A stretch of DNA of 64,000 bases from JAIOQJ01 sp963718635 (GTDB lineage: Bacteria; Planctomycetota; Planctomycetia; Gemmatales; Gemmataceae): positions 1,240,001-1,304,000 of the forward strand of contig OY970367.1 of NCBI GenBank assembly GCA_963718635.1, read 5' to 3'. A model generated the notes under the pieces. The model was not told the DNA's origin and ran no database searches. It was given only the letters and a program-made list of their open reading frames with translations. Below, in pieces: positions 1-9,509 of the stretch. A program made the position numbers and the translations under genes. Positions within the stretch are counted from its first letter, which is position 1; each line of letters starts with the position of its first letter.

Positions 1-334
1 CCATGCCGTTGATCAAATGCATAATGCCGACGTTATCCTGCTTGCGGATAAACAAACGACGGCTGCGCGAGCCTTTGCCCAAACGCGGCAGGGGCGCTTC
101 CAGTCCTGCAACTGGAGTGAGCGTGATATTCAAAAGCTGACGCGATGAAATATGTTTACGACCGATTAACGTTCTGACGCCTATCTGACAAAACTGATTG
201 ACCGAAAGATCAACTTTATTGCCTTCGGGCCAGTAAAAGACCATTCCGGAGTATTGAATCCGTTCGTGCTCGTGATCGAACTTCTCGTTGCGTTCGCAAA
301 CGAGCGTCAGTGTTCGGGCCGCCTGGGTTTCCAT
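1..334 (-). CDS. Hypothetical protein, N-terminal part, cut by window edge
   Basis: An open frame on the minus strand runs from an ATG at 334 to the left edge without a stop (about 111 codons). The frame is also open upstream to a TGA near 452, with GTG and TTG codons in between, so the start is uncertain. The translation has ordinary composition, beginning METQAARTLTLVCERNEKF and including QYSGMVFYWPEG and a basic stretch GKGSRSRRLFIRK. I do not recognise a family. Its length and lack of stops make it more likely real than chance, but the rest of the gene lies outside the window. Confidence 0.5.
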   Translation of the reverse strand, partial: METQAARTLTLVCERNEKFDHEHERIQYSGMVFYWPEGNKVDLSVNQFCQIGVRTLIGRKHISSRQLLNITLTPVAGLEAPLPRLGKGSRSRRLFIRKQDNVGIMHLINGM

Positions 335-874
335 CGTTGCCTCGGTGCTAAACAAGTGGTGTGTTATCGTCTCGGCGATAAAAATCAGCGATGTTGCGGT
401 TATATGGCGGTTTGATCGAGAACTCGGCGACACGGATTGGGCATCCGATCAGCCGTCTATCGTGTTCTGAAGTGCTTATCCGTGCAGATCTTACACTGGT
501 GCGAAACCAACCTTAACCAAACTACTCATCCTACCCTATTGTACATATTTTAGCGTCGGGCGAATCATTCATGTTAAAATACGTCGATTATAGCGCGCAT
601 CAAGTTAAAACTTAACCGGAAGGGGTCGCAGTCTGGACAGCTCGACGCAACAAATCGCACAATCGGAAAAACCGAACCTCTATCCGAGCGTTCGCGGTCA
701 TTCCTTATGCGAAGAGCGTTCCACCATCTGCACCGTCGTGATTCCTATCTAGCCAATTTGTTTGATGCGCATTCCGGCATCTTCAGCTCAACAAAATATG
801 AGTCGCCAATATTTGTCAGAATGGAAGAATTTAAACTAACAGAGCGGGGTGGGCGGCCAAACATCGCCGAGGTA
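335..874. other. Intergenic region, nothing recognised
   Basis: About 540 bases between the edge gene (transcribed leftwards from 334) and the 3' end of the acyltransferase at 875. The part near 480-620 is AT-rich and may hold the promoter of the edge gene. I see no convincing coding frame, RNA gene, long inverted repeat or terminator here. Short open frames at 288-470 and 707-922 lack family features and a ribosome binding site. Confidence 0.5.
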
Positions 875-2011
875 TCAGGTGTTCGACATGGACGGCTTCA
901 CGGCGCTGGAGATGTGCGATAAACGTTGCCGCAATCGTGCGCAAGGGCGTTCGACAACTACATAGATCATCATCGATGCAAGCAATGATAAGCAGAACGC
1001 CAACATCACTTGGTAAACGGGGCGCCAATCGCTCACGTGTACCCGGACCAACTGAATCATCTGATAATGCACCAGATATAGGCTGTACGAAAGCAGGCCG
1101 AGCAAACGCAGTGGCGCGATGTTCAACAGCCGGCATGGCGCCCAAGTGGAGAAGCGCACGGCCGTTACGAAAACCGGAATAAGGGCGATCGATTGAATCG
1201 TGTAACGGAAGGTCTGGCGAAAGTCGTCGTTTCGAAATAGGAACGTCCCAATAAGCGTGACCAGTCCGAGCGGCAAGAACACGAACTTCCAAGTTCTCTC
1301 ACTATACCTGCTGGCATCGAGCCAAGGGTTCCCATAAACGGCGAGCATGCAGCCGAAAAGAAGGGCATCGAGGCGGGTGTCAGTGCCAAACATCGTCCAA
1401 GCTGAGTTGCCATTGAAGCCAAAACGTATGGCACAGCGCCACGCCAGCACCACAAGGCAGACCGCCATAAAAATGAGAGCCATCCGTGCGCTTGAGCAGC
1501 CGCGGCGCCTCAACAGTAGATACACAACAGGAAACAACAGGTAGAAATGTTCTTCTACAGCTAGGGACCAGTTGACTTCCGTGCCCGGCGGAATGCCTAA
1601 ATTGTTCGCCACAATAGCGTAGTAATTGGCTAAATGCACGCTCTGGAAAAAGACCGCCCGCCCGAGCAACGGTCCTTGAAATTCATCGCGCGGCGGGAGA
1701 AAGCCGCTTAAGGCCGTCAAGGTTGTAAGAGCGAGAACGAGATAGAACGGAGGTAGAATTCGCAGGATCCGGCGAAGATAGAAATCGCGCAAGCTTATAC
1801 GTCCGCGTTTGGCATATTCCAATCGCAGCAAGGTCGTGATCAAGTATCCGCTGAGGAAAAAGAAAACCGTCACGCCGAAAAGACCCGGAACGATGTGTTC
1901 GAGGCCGGCATGGCTGAGGAACACGATCAATATCGAAAGTGCGCGTAAACCGTTGAGCGATGGAATTACCGACGACCGGCCGCCTTTTTGTGCAACTGGA
2001 TCCAGTGCCAT
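875..2011 (-). CDS. Acyltransferase-3 family membrane protein (OafA/YrhL type)
   Basis: A 378-residue polytopic protein of the acyltransferase-3 family, which moves acyl groups onto cell-surface sugars or lipids. Family hallmarks are visible: SLNGLRALSILIVFLSHA at the N-terminus with the conserved R and H, FFFLSGYLITTLL, the RRILRILPPFYLVL block, and NWSLAVEEHFYLLFPVVY. About ten hydrophobic segments follow. The ATG at 2011 is preferred over an upstream ATG at 2065 because a GGAGG ribosome site (2017-2021) lies five bases before it. The target molecule cannot be told from the sequence; polysaccharide O-acylation is the usual inference. It stands alone on the minus strand, divergent from the oxidoreductase gene. 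Confidence 0.85.
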   Translation of the reverse strand: MALDPVAQKGGRSSVIPSLNGLRALSILIVFLSHAGLEHIVPGLFGVTVFFFLSGYLITTLLRLEYAKRGRISLRDFYLRRILRILPPFYLVLALTTLTALSGFLPPRDEFQGPLLGRAVFFQSVHLANYYAIVANNLGIPPGTEVNWSLAVEEHFYLLFPVVYLLLRRRGCSSARMALIFMAVCLVVLAWRCAIRFGFNGNSAWTMFGTDTRLDALLFGCMLAVYGNPWLDASRYSERTWKFVFLPLGLVTLIGTFLFRNDDFRQTFRYTIQSIALIPVFVTAVRFSTWAPCRLLNIAPLRLLGLLSYSLYLVHYQMIQLVRVHVSDWRPVYQVMLAFCLSLLASMMIYVVVERPCARLRQRLSHISSAVKPSMSNT

Positions 2012-2291
2012 CCGGTCCTCCGAAAATACAAGGCCAACGCGCCGGGCGCATGGATACAGCAACATATAAGCGCGTCGTTACTATAGAACAATTTTGGTTA
2101 TTCTGGTTTGGTGGGCGCTGGTTAGCCGGCTTGAGAAGGAAGCTTGCTATTGATGATCGTTTTCAACTCGGCCACTAGACAACCTCCGAAAATCCGTATT
2201 TTTTCGAACAAATTGTTGCACTTGGATAAAGTTTCCGAGAAGATAACAACCGTTGCCTGTGATGGGTCCCTTTTACCTGAATGAGCCAAAC

Positions 2292-3662
2292 ATGGATCAA
2301 ACTGAGACGAACGGCCTAACCCGCCGCGAACTGATCAAAGATGCCGGAAAGCTCGCCGCGGTGACCGCGATGGCCGGAACTCTGACCGGCGGCGTCTATG
2401 CTGCCGGCGATGACACTATTCAAATCGCGCTGGTCGGCTGCGGCGGTCGCGGCACTGGCGCCGCCGAAAACGCGCTTTCGACGAAGATCGGGCCAACCAA
2501 GCTCGTCGCCATGGCCGACGTCTTCGACAGCAAGATGAATGCAAGCTACAAGAACCTTGCGAAACACAAGGCTTCGCAGGTTGATGTGCCCGAAGACCGC
2601 CGCTTCATCGGTTTCGACGGCTACAAGAAAGCAATGGACTGCCTCAAGGCCGGTGATGTCGTTATCCTGGCTACGCCCCCGGCTTTCCGATGGGTGCAGT
2701 TCAGCTATGCGATCGAAAAAGGCCTGAACGTTTTCATGGAGAAGCCCCTTACCGTTGATGGGCCTACTTCCAAGAAGATGTTCAGGCTTGGTGAAGAAGC
2801 GGAAAAGAAAGGCCTGAAAGTCGGTGTTGGGCTCATGTGCCGGCATTGCAAAGTGCGTGGCGAGCTCTTCGATCGCGTGAAGGGGGGGGAGATCGGCGAC
2901 ATCACCATGATGCGAGCCTACCGCATGCAGGGCCCGGTCGCCAGCTGTTTCTCGCCCCCGAAGCCGCCGAACGCGAACATGAGCGAACTGCTCTATCAAA
3001 TTAGCCGCTTCCACTCGTTCCTTTGGGCCAGCGGCGGTTCGTACAGCGACTTCTTCATCCATAACATCGACGAGTGCTGTTGGATCAAAGACGCCTGGCC
3101 TATCAAGGCCCGAGCTTCGGGAGGACGCCATTTCCGCGGCGAAAACATCGACCAGAATTTCGACAATTATTCGGTCGAATACACGTTCGCTGATGGCGCC
3201 AAACTGTTCTTGGAAGGCCGTAACATGACCGGCTGCCAGCAGGAATTCGCCAGTTTTGCCCATGGCACCAAGGGGAGCGCCATTATTTCGGCTAACTCTC
3301 ACCACCCTGCCCAAAGCGCTACGTTCAAAGGCCAAGACTTCACCGGCAAAATCTGGAGCTATCAAGGCGAAGATCCCAGCCCCTATCAGCTGGAATGGGA
3401 TCACCTGATGGACGCCATCCGTCATGGCAAACCGTTCAATGAAGTGAAGAGAGGGACCGAAGCGAGTTTGGTCACCTCAATGGGCCGTATGGCTGCCCAT
3501 ACGGGCCAGATCATCACGCGGGAAGACATCCTAAACAGCGACCACGAGTTCGCGCCGAAGATCGATCAGCTGTCGATGGATTCCGAAGCGCCGATCCAAG
3601 CCAGCGGCGACGGCAAATACCCGGTCCCGCAACCAGGCCTCAAGAAGAAGCGCGAATTTTAG
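2292..3662 (+). CDS. Gfo/Idh/MocA family oxidoreductase with Tat-like signal
   Basis: A 456-residue NAD(P)-dependent oxidoreductase of the Gfo/Idh/MocA superfamily, predicted to be exported. The N-terminus carries a twin-arginine-type leader (TRRELIKDAGKLAAVTAMAG, then Ala-rich to VYAA). It is followed by the Rossmann motif IALVGCGGRGTGAAENAL and the EKP motif (FMEKPLTVDG) that holds the conserved lysine. Large paralogous sets of such exported dehydrogenase-like proteins are typical of planctomycetes, usually acting on sugars or inositols. The substrate is unknown. The frame is open further upstream (TTG 2253, ATG 2262). I chose the ATG at 2292 because it puts the leader close to the N-terminus, but no strong ribosome site decides it. 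Confidence 0.85.
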   Translation: MDQTETNGLTRRELIKDAGKLAAVTAMAGTLTGGVYAAGDDTIQIALVGCGGRGTGAAENALSTKIGPTKLVAMADVFDSKMNASYKNLAKHKASQVDVPEDRRFIGFDGYKKAMDCLKAGDVVILATPPAFRWVQFSYAIEKGLNVFMEKPLTVDGPTSKKMFRLGEEAEKKGLKVGVGLMCRHCKVRGELFDRVKGGEIGDITMMRAYRMQGPVASCFSPPKPPNANMSELLYQISRFHSFLWASGGSYSDFFIHNIDECCWIKDAWPIKARASGGRHFRGENIDQNFDNYSVEYTFADGAKLFLEGRNMTGCQQEFASFAHGTKGSAIISANSHHPAQSATFKGQDFTGKIWSYQGEDPSPYQLEWDHLMDAIRHGKPFNEVKRGTEASLVTSMGRMAAHTGQIITREDILNSDHEFAPKIDQLSMDSEAPIQASGDGKYPVPQPGLKKKREF

Positions 3663-3744
3663 TTGCATCGGCCACCAGAGCCGCGACCGCAAGGGAGTGG
3701 GCGCCACTGCTCCCTTATGAACTCGCTCTAAAAGAAAAGTTCTC

Positions 3745-3819
3745 GTAGGGTGGGTGAAGGCTTTGCGAAACCCACCTCGACATCCAGGGTGGGTTTCGCA
3801 AAGCCTTCACCCACCCTAC
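3745..3819. repeat. Perfect 32-bp-arm inverted repeat (GGGTGGGT family)
   Basis: The arms at 3745-3776 and 3788-3819 are exact reverse complements, separated by an 11-base loop. The arm begins GTAGGGTGGGTGAAGGC and includes TTTGCGAAACCCACC. Half copies or variants occur at 29211-29242 and 50701-50847. Lying between the oxidoreductase stop and the glycerate kinase, it could act as a transcription terminator or transcript-stabilising hairpin, but there is no U-run. The arm shares the word GAAGGCTTTGCG with the large hairpin family seen at 26742, 31582, 55100 and 57811. Confidence 0.9.
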
Positions 3820-3829
3820 AAAACAATCC

Positions 3830-5171
3830 ATGCCTCCAACACCGCCGACCACTCTTCGCAAACAGGCCATTCAAATTTGGCGCACAGGCTGTCGACGCGG
3901 TGCTGCCCGAAGTCTTGCTTCCGGCCGCCATCCGCGATAATGCTCTGCTCCAAGAAGCATGCGAAGCAGCAGATCTAATTACAGTTGTCGGCGGCGGTAA
4001 AGCCAGCGCTGCCATGGCAGCAGCGCTGGAGACCGCTCTCGCGCCTCACATTGACAAGATTGAAGGCATTGTCAACGTTCCCGCTGATACCGTCCGGAAA
4101 CTACGCAAGATCAAGCTGCACGCTGCCCGTCCGGCAGGAAGCAACTACCCGACTGAGGCCGGTATAATCGGCGTCGATCGAATGCTCGACTCCGTTATGA
4201 TCCAAAAGGCATTGCATCCGATCGTCATCTGCCTGCTCTCAGGTGGCGGCAGCGCATTATTGCCCGCGCCCGCTGATGGCATCACGTTGGCCGACAAACT
4301 TGCGGTAACTAAACTTTTGCACGCATCAGGCGCAACCATCCAGGAAATGAATGCCGTCCGTAAGCACCTTTCCAAAATCAAAGGGGGTGGCATCGTTCAA
4401 ATGTTGGATGACCAAGCCGTTCTTTTCAGCCTGATCATTTCCGACGTAGTCGGCGATCCGCTCGACGTCATCGCGTCCGGGCCGACCGCCGCCGATCCAA
4501 CTACTTTTCAGGACGCGCTGTCGGTACTCGATCGATACCAGCTTGCATCTCAAGTTCCGGAAACAGTGCTCGATCGATTGACTGAAGGCGCAGCAGGCCA
4601 GATAGACGAGACGTTGAAAGCGCTCCCCGCCAACTGCCATAACATCATTCTCGGCAACAATCGGCTTGCGCTGGACGCTGCTGCTAAGTGTGCCCGCTGG
4701 CATGGCTTCGAAGTTCTCGATCTTGGCTCGTTCATTGAAGGAGAAGCACGCCAGGTCGCCGTGGCCGTCGCTGGTATCGTGCGCAGCATTCGCGAGGACA
4801 ACACTCCTGTAGCGCCACCGGCCTGCATTCTAATCGGCGGCGAGACGACCGTCACCCTGGGGAGCGATCCCGGAAAAGGGGGGCGAAACCAAGAATTCGT
4901 TTTGGCAATGCTCGCCAAACTTGGCCGTGAGCAAATGAAAGGCGTGGCGATCCTCAGCGGCGGCACCGATGGCGAAGATGGCCCCACGGATGCCGCAGGC
5001 GCGGTGGCCGATGAATCCACTTTCTGCAAAATCGCGAAGGCGAACCTGCAGATTGAAAAAGCCCTGCAAAGCCACAACGCCTACCCCTTTTTCGATTCCT
5101 GTGATGGCTTGCTGCGCTCTGGCCCAACGCAGACGAACGTGATGGACGTCCGCGTCATCTTGGTTGCCTGA
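3830..5171 (+). CDS. Glycerate 2-kinase, MOFRL family (frame break near start)
   Basis: Glycerate kinase of the DUF4147/MOFRL type, which phosphorylates D-glycerate to 2-phosphoglycerate in the cytoplasm. The long frame (open from 3750) shows the family motifs VVGGGKASAAMA, LLSGGGSALLPAP, the VRKHLSKIKGG segment and, near the C-terminus, GGTDGEDGPTDAAGA. The expected N-terminus (LRKQAIQIWRTG) is encoded in another frame from an ATG at 3830. Dropping one T at 3890 joins it exactly to VDAVLPEVLLP. So the gene probably starts at 3830 and carries a one-base insertion, either real or an assembly error. The GTG at 3750 offered by the long frame lies inside the inverted repeat and is unlikely. Confidence 0.8.
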
Positions 5172-5341
5172 TTCGTTGCAATTATTGATTTCCACGCGAA
5201 GTTGTTTTTACACGACTGCCGGTTCGAGTTGTAAAAACTTCTCATTTTGCAAACATATCCTCATTGGGGAAAAACTCTTTCTAAGTAATAAAAGGTTGAT
5301 GCGTAGAGACTTATGCTTTTCTTCGGGGATAGCTGCGCAAG

Positions 5342-5359
5342 TTGGCACGCTGGTTGCAT
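5342..5359 (+). promoter_or_regulatory. Predicted sigma-54 (RpoN) promoter
   Basis: TTGGCACGCTGGTTGCAT matches the sigma-54 consensus (TGGCACG, four bases, TTGCA/T). The invariant GG (5344-5345) and GC (5356-5357) are separated by exactly ten bases. Transcription would start near 5369. No coding sequence begins shortly downstream; the next feature is a strong terminator at 5595-5623. Confidence 0.65.
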
Positions 5360-5368
5360 TAGTTCAAC

Positions 5369-5623
5369 ATACTTAACAAGAAGAGTGCTGCTGGCTCTTC
5401 AAATGTCGGGGCTGGCTGAGAAGAGGTTTCGAAGGCCGGAACCTTTGAGACAAGACGAAATTTTGACGACCCTTGTTTACCGGCGCCACACGATTAAGTG
5501 AGGCCCGTTTTAATAACCGCTCCTGCTAACGCGGGATCGGCCTAAACCCTTTCGGAAGGCCCCCTCCATCTGAAAGGCGTCCCTTTTTTTTCAACCCGCG
5601 CTGGATGGCCAGCGCGGGTTTTT
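5369..5623 (+). ncRNA. Candidate sigma-54-dependent small RNA
   Basis: The roughly 255-base stretch between the predicted sigma-54 promoter and the terminator has no convincing coding frame; a 32-codon frame starting near 5404 lacks a ribosome site. It can form local hairpins: GAAGAG/CTCTTC at 5380-5400, CCGC/GCGG near 5517-5534 and GGCCT/AGGCC near 5539-5561. It also carries a C-rich single-strand candidate, CCCCCTCC at 5560-5567, which is complementary to ribosome binding sites. Together these are what a trans-acting small RNA would look like, but this is inference. A leader or an unannotated short peptide is the alternative. Confidence 0.4.
5595..5623 (+). terminator. Strong intrinsic terminator
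   Basis: A ten-pair stem CCCGCGCTGG/CCAGCGCGGG with loop ATGG is followed directly by TTTTTC. It ends rightward transcription before the DUF1592 gene. A separate run of eight T lies just upstream at about 5584-5591. Confidence 0.9.
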
Positions 5624-5845
5624 CGTTTGCAGATTCTGCTTTGATCGCAATTATGAACCGCTTTCAAATGCTTCTGGCATCCTTTCTCCATCTGAAAACT
5701 TTCTACGCCTTTTCTGCCTCTTCGAGTCGCAAGCCGTGACCGATGCGGATAAATTGAAGGAGTTAATTCTTGTGAGCAGATCCAACTCTTGAGTCCTCAG
5801 TGAGTCAATTGCACAGCCCACAATTGCAAAGAAGGTTGGCAGTCG

Positions 5846-8227
5846 ATGACTTTTCCCGGCAAAGCATTCCTGATCCTGGCGCTCCTGAGTGCAAACGCGA
5901 CTCTGCAAGCTGGCGAAAAAGTTGTCGCGCCTGGCATTGTTGACATCGCTCAGCCGTTCTTCAAGGAACACTGCTTGCGCTGTCACGGCCCCGCCAAGGC
6001 AAAAGGAAACCTGCGCCTTGATCAGATGGATGGCGACCTTACCCGACCGGCAACGTTCGAGCGCTGGCGGGAGGTCGTGGCGCGCCTGAAGTCTGCGGAG
6101 ATGCCGCCGGCCGATCAACCTCAGCCGAAACCTGAGCAAACAGGCGACTTGGTTAAGCGACTGAAAGCCCGGCTCGACGAGGCCGCCTCTAACGAGCGTG
6201 TGGAAGGCCGGGTGGTGCTGCGCCGGCTCAATCGCGTCGAGTACGAGAACACCGTCCGCGATCTCTTTGATGTCAACCTCTCCGTTAAAGAGATTCTGCC
6301 GGAAGATTCAGTCTCGCACGGCTTTGACAACGTGGGGGCCGCCCTGAATGTATCGCCCGTCCTGATCGAGCGCTATCTCGAAGCAGCCGATGCCGTGCTC
6401 GATGCGGCCATCGCGCCGATAGCTAAGGTGGAGAGCAAGAAAGAACGCTTCAATCTCTACGACTCGCTGCCAACCTGGTTTTCACCGAGCACATGGAAGA
6501 CAGAAGATGGCGTCATTCTTTATCGCAACAGCAAAGAGTCGGCGAGTTCGCTGAAACAATTTCAGGCGCCGGCGCCCGGGCGTTATCGCTTCCGTATTTC
6601 TGCGTCGGCCCATAACTCGAAGACGCCCGTACCCATGGCAGTGCTGCTGGGCGGCTTCGTCGTCAGCGGCAGTCCGATTCAGCACCAAGGCTATTTCGAT
6701 GCACCGCCCGGTGAACCAGCTATCATTGAATTCGAAGGACGCATCTTGCTCCGCGGGCATTCCATCAAGGTCGCGCCGGTCGCGCTGCCGTTCGTCTATC
6801 TGAATCAGAAAACGATTCCGGAATATCCGGGACCCGGCTTGAAAATTCATTGGATCGAAGTGGAAGGCCCGCTCCCCGAAGCGTGGCCGACTAAAAGTTA
6901 TCGCCGCGTCTTTGGCGACATCAATCCCAAGCAGGGCACACTGGCCGAAGCCGAAAAGCTGTTGCGTGACTTCCTGCCAAGGGCGTTTCGCCGCCCGGTG
7001 GCGGAGGGAGAAGAGAAGCCGTATGTTGCCATCGTGGCATCCAGTTTGAAAGCGGGGCAGCCGTTCGAAGCCGCGCTTCGGGCAGGCTACAAGAGCGTGC
7101 TGACGTCGCCCAAGTTTCTTTATTTCCGCGAGCCGGGCGGTGTGCTCGACGACCATGCGCTTGCTTCGAGGCTCTCTTATTTTCTCTGGAGTACGCTGCC
7201 GGACGAGAAGCTCCTGGATCTGGCGGCTAAAGGCGAATTGCACAAACCCGATGTCTTGCGGGCCCAAGTCGAGCGGATGTTGCAACATCCCAAGGGCAAG
7301 GCATTCACGGAGAACTTTACCGGCCAATGGCTTGGCTTACGGAATATCAATGCAACTACGCCCGATAAGGCACTCTACCCAGAATTCGAGGAATTGTTGC
7401 AGTGGTCGTCCGTCCGCGAAACGCACCTTTTCTTTGACGAACTGCTTAAAGAAAACCTGAGTGTGAAAAATTTCATCGACTCGGATTTCGCCATGCTCAA
7501 TGGCCGATTGGCAAGCCACTACGGCATTCCCGATGTATACGGCGTCGCCTTCCGCAAAGTGGCGCTGAAGCCCGAGTATCATCGCGGCGGCGTCCTTACA
7601 CAGGCGAGCGTTCTCAAAGTCACCGCCAATGGGAGCTCGACCAGTCCGGTTGTGCGGGGCGCGTGGGTTCTCGATCGCATCATGGGGCAAGCCGCCCCGC
7701 CGCCTCCGCCGAACGTTCCAGCGGTCGAACCCGATATCCGTGGCGCCTCGACGATCCGCGAGCAACTGGCCAAGCATCGCTCCACGGAAAACTGTGCAGG
7801 CTGTCACTCGCGCATCGATCCACCCGGCTTTGCGCTGGAAAGCTTCGATGTGATCGGCGGCTATCGGGATCGGTACCGGATCGTTGCTGAGCCGAAGGAT
7901 CGCGTTAAAAACCGGGTCGGCCCGTTGGCTAAATATCTAGCCGCTTATCAGTATGGATTGGGTCGGCCCGTCCAGGCCGGCGATGCACTCCCCGATGGCC
8001 GGTCGTTTGCGGACGTTACGGAATTCAAGAAGCTTTTGGTCAAGCGCCCCGAGCCGGTTATTCGCAATTTTGCCCAGCGATTGATAACCTATGCCACCGG
8101 TCAGCCGGTTGGTTTCAGCGACCATCGTGCCGTCGAGAAGATCATTGCGGAAGCCAAGCCATCTGATTACGGACTGCGTTCCCTCGTCCATGCCGTTGTT
8201 GCCAGCGAACTTTTTCTTAAGAAGTAG
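5846..8227 (+). CDS. Secreted DUF1592/DUF1588/DUF1585-type cytochrome c protein
   Basis: A 793-residue exported protein with the planctomycete architecture: signal peptide (AFLILALLSANATLQA), N-terminal cytochrome c domain with haem motif CLRCH, then DUF1587 (RLNRVEYENTVRDLFDV), DUF1595, DUF1592 (ASRLSYFLWSTLPDE), DUF1588 (VLTQASVLKVTANGSSTSPVVRG, followed by a second CAGCH motif) and DUF1585 at the C-terminus. The two CxxCH sites suggest two c-type haems. Such proteins are almost always encoded just before a DUF1552 protein, as here, seven bases downstream. They are thought to be extracytoplasmic redox or polysaccharide-associated proteins; the substrate is not established. Confidence 0.9.
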   Translation: MTFPGKAFLILALLSANATLQAGEKVVAPGIVDIAQPFFKEHCLRCHGPAKAKGNLRLDQMDGDLTRPATFERWREVVARLKSAEMPPADQPQPKPEQTGDLVKRLKARLDEAASNERVEGRVVLRRLNRVEYENTVRDLFDVNLSVKEILPEDSVSHGFDNVGAALNVSPVLIERYLEAADAVLDAAIAPIAKVESKKERFNLYDSLPTWFSPSTWKTEDGVILYRNSKESASSLKQFQAPAPGRYRFRISASAHNSKTPVPMAVLLGGFVVSGSPIQHQGYFDAPPGEPAIIEFEGRILLRGHSIKVAPVALPFVYLNQKTIPEYPGPGLKIHWIEVEGPLPEAWPTKSYRRVFGDINPKQGTLAEAEKLLRDFLPRAFRRPVAEGEEKPYVAIVASSLKAGQPFEAALRAGYKSVLTSPKFLYFREPGGVLDDHALASRLSYFLWSTLPDEKLLDLAAKGELHKPDVLRAQVERMLQHPKGKAFTENFTGQWLGLRNINATTPDKALYPEFEELLQWSSVRETHLFFDELLKENLSVKNFIDSDFAMLNGRLASHYGIPDVYGVAFRKVALKPEYHRGGVLTQASVLKVTANGSSTSPVVRGAWVLDRIMGQAAPPPPPNVPAVEPDIRGASTIREQLAKHRSTENCAGCHSRIDPPGFALESFDVIGGYRDRYRIVAEPKDRVKNRVGPLAKYLAAYQYGLGRPVQAGDALPDGRSFADVTEFKKLLVKRPEPVIRNFAQRLITYATGQPVGFSDHRAVEKIIAEAKPSDYGLRSLVHAVVASELFLKK

Positions 8228-8234
8228 TTTCATC

Positions 8235-9505
8235 ATGAATACGAACCGCCGAACCTCTCGCCGTGCCTTCCTTCGCGGCGCGGGCGTCACGCTGACGCTG
8301 CCTCTGCTGGAAGCGATGGCGCTGCCCCGCGCTCGCGCGGCCTCTAGCGCTCCGCCGCGCCGGATGATTTGCATCAACGCGACGCTTGGTCTGCATACGC
8401 CTAATCTGTTCCCCGCACGTGTAGGTGCGACTTCGAACTGACGCCCTATCTCGAAGCGGTCAAGGAGTTTCGTAACGATCTCACGATTTTTTCAGGCCTG
8501 TCGCATCCCGAAGTCGATGGCGGACACCCGGCTGAACTCAGTTACCTCACTTCAGCGCCGCATCCTCAAGCAGACAATTTCAAGAATACGATCTCGCTTG
8601 ATCAGTTGGCCGTCGAGCGCCTCGTGCCGGACACCCGATTTCGCTCGCTCACCCTCGCTTCCTCGCATACCGGGCTGTCGATTACCCGCAGCGGCATACA
8701 GATTCCGCCCGAGCAACGTCCCTCGCGGCTCTTCAAAAATATGTTCGTCGATGGCACTCCCGCTGAGGTTAAGGAGACGATGCAGCGCCTCAAACAGGGC
8801 GAAAGCATCATGGATTCGGTGTCGGCCGAATCGAAGGATTTTCAAAAGGGTTTAGGCAAGCAAGATCGCCAAAAGCTCGATGAATATTTTAACTCCGTGC
8901 GCGAGGTTGAACAGCGCATGGTCAAAGCGCAGGAATGGGCAAAGCGTCCTAAACCGAAAGTTGATGCGAAGCTGCCCGTCGATATCGCCAGCCATGTCGA
9001 AATCGTAGCGCGCGTGCGGCTCATGATCGACATGATGCACCTTGCTCTGCAAACCGACTCAACTCGGTTCATCACCTTCGGGCTCAACGGGTTCAATGCC
9101 GTGCCGGTTATCGAGGGCGTCACCCAGGACTGGCACAACCTTTCTCATCACGGCCAGGACCCGGCCAAGCTTTCAGAGCTTCGCATCGTTGAGATCGAAC
9201 AGATGAAATTGTTTGGCGAACTGCTGGCGAAATTGAAAAATACGCGCGAAGAAGACGGCTCCCTTCTCGACCGCACGATCGTGATGTTTGGCAGCAGTCT
9301 TGGCAATGCCAGCAGCCACGACAACAAAAACATGCCGATCATCGTTGCCGGCGGCGGCTTCCGCCACGGCCAGCATCTGGCGTTCGACCCGAAGAAGCAC
9401 CCGCCGCTGAGCAACCTTTATGTCCAGTTCCTCCGACGCCTCGGCACAGACGTAAGCTCATTCGGTTCGAGCACCGGAACGATTCCCGGCTTCGAAATGG
9501 CGTAG
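8235..9505 (+). CDS. DUF1552 protein with Tat-like leader (frameshifted)
   Basis: Partner of the preceding DUF1592 gene. The N-terminal part from ATG 8235 has a twin-arginine-type leader (RRTSRRAFLRGAGVTLTLPL) and the family segment RRMICINATLGLHTPNLFP, then hits a stop at 8441. The rest continues in another frame: DFELTPYLEAVKEF, FSGLSHPEVDGGHPAELSYL and ISLDQLAVERL, through to the stop at 9505 after FEMA. One missing base near 8423-8429 would restore a protein of about 423 residues, the usual length. Exported, function unknown. The break is most simply a sequencing indel, although real inactivation cannot be excluded. Confidence 0.85.
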
Positions 9506-9509
9506 AGTT

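Noticed and set aside
2316..3425. Long open frame on the minus strand (about 369 codons) opposite the Gfo/Idh oxidoreductase
   Set aside because: It is a mirror of the real gene caused by G/C-rich third positions; its translation has no family motifs.
5225..5240. GGTTCGAG word as a possible tRNA T-loop
   Set aside because: No acceptor, anticodon or D stems can be built around it; no tRNA was found elsewhere either.
5313..5501. 62-codon plus-strand frame overlapping the sigma-54 promoter
   Set aside because: It begins before the predicted transcription start and has no ribosome site; the remaining part (from about 5404) is too short and featureless to call.
6482..7327. 281-codon minus-strand frame inside the DUF1592 gene
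   Set aside because: Antisense shadow of a strongly supported gene, with a composition typical of reversed coding sequence.
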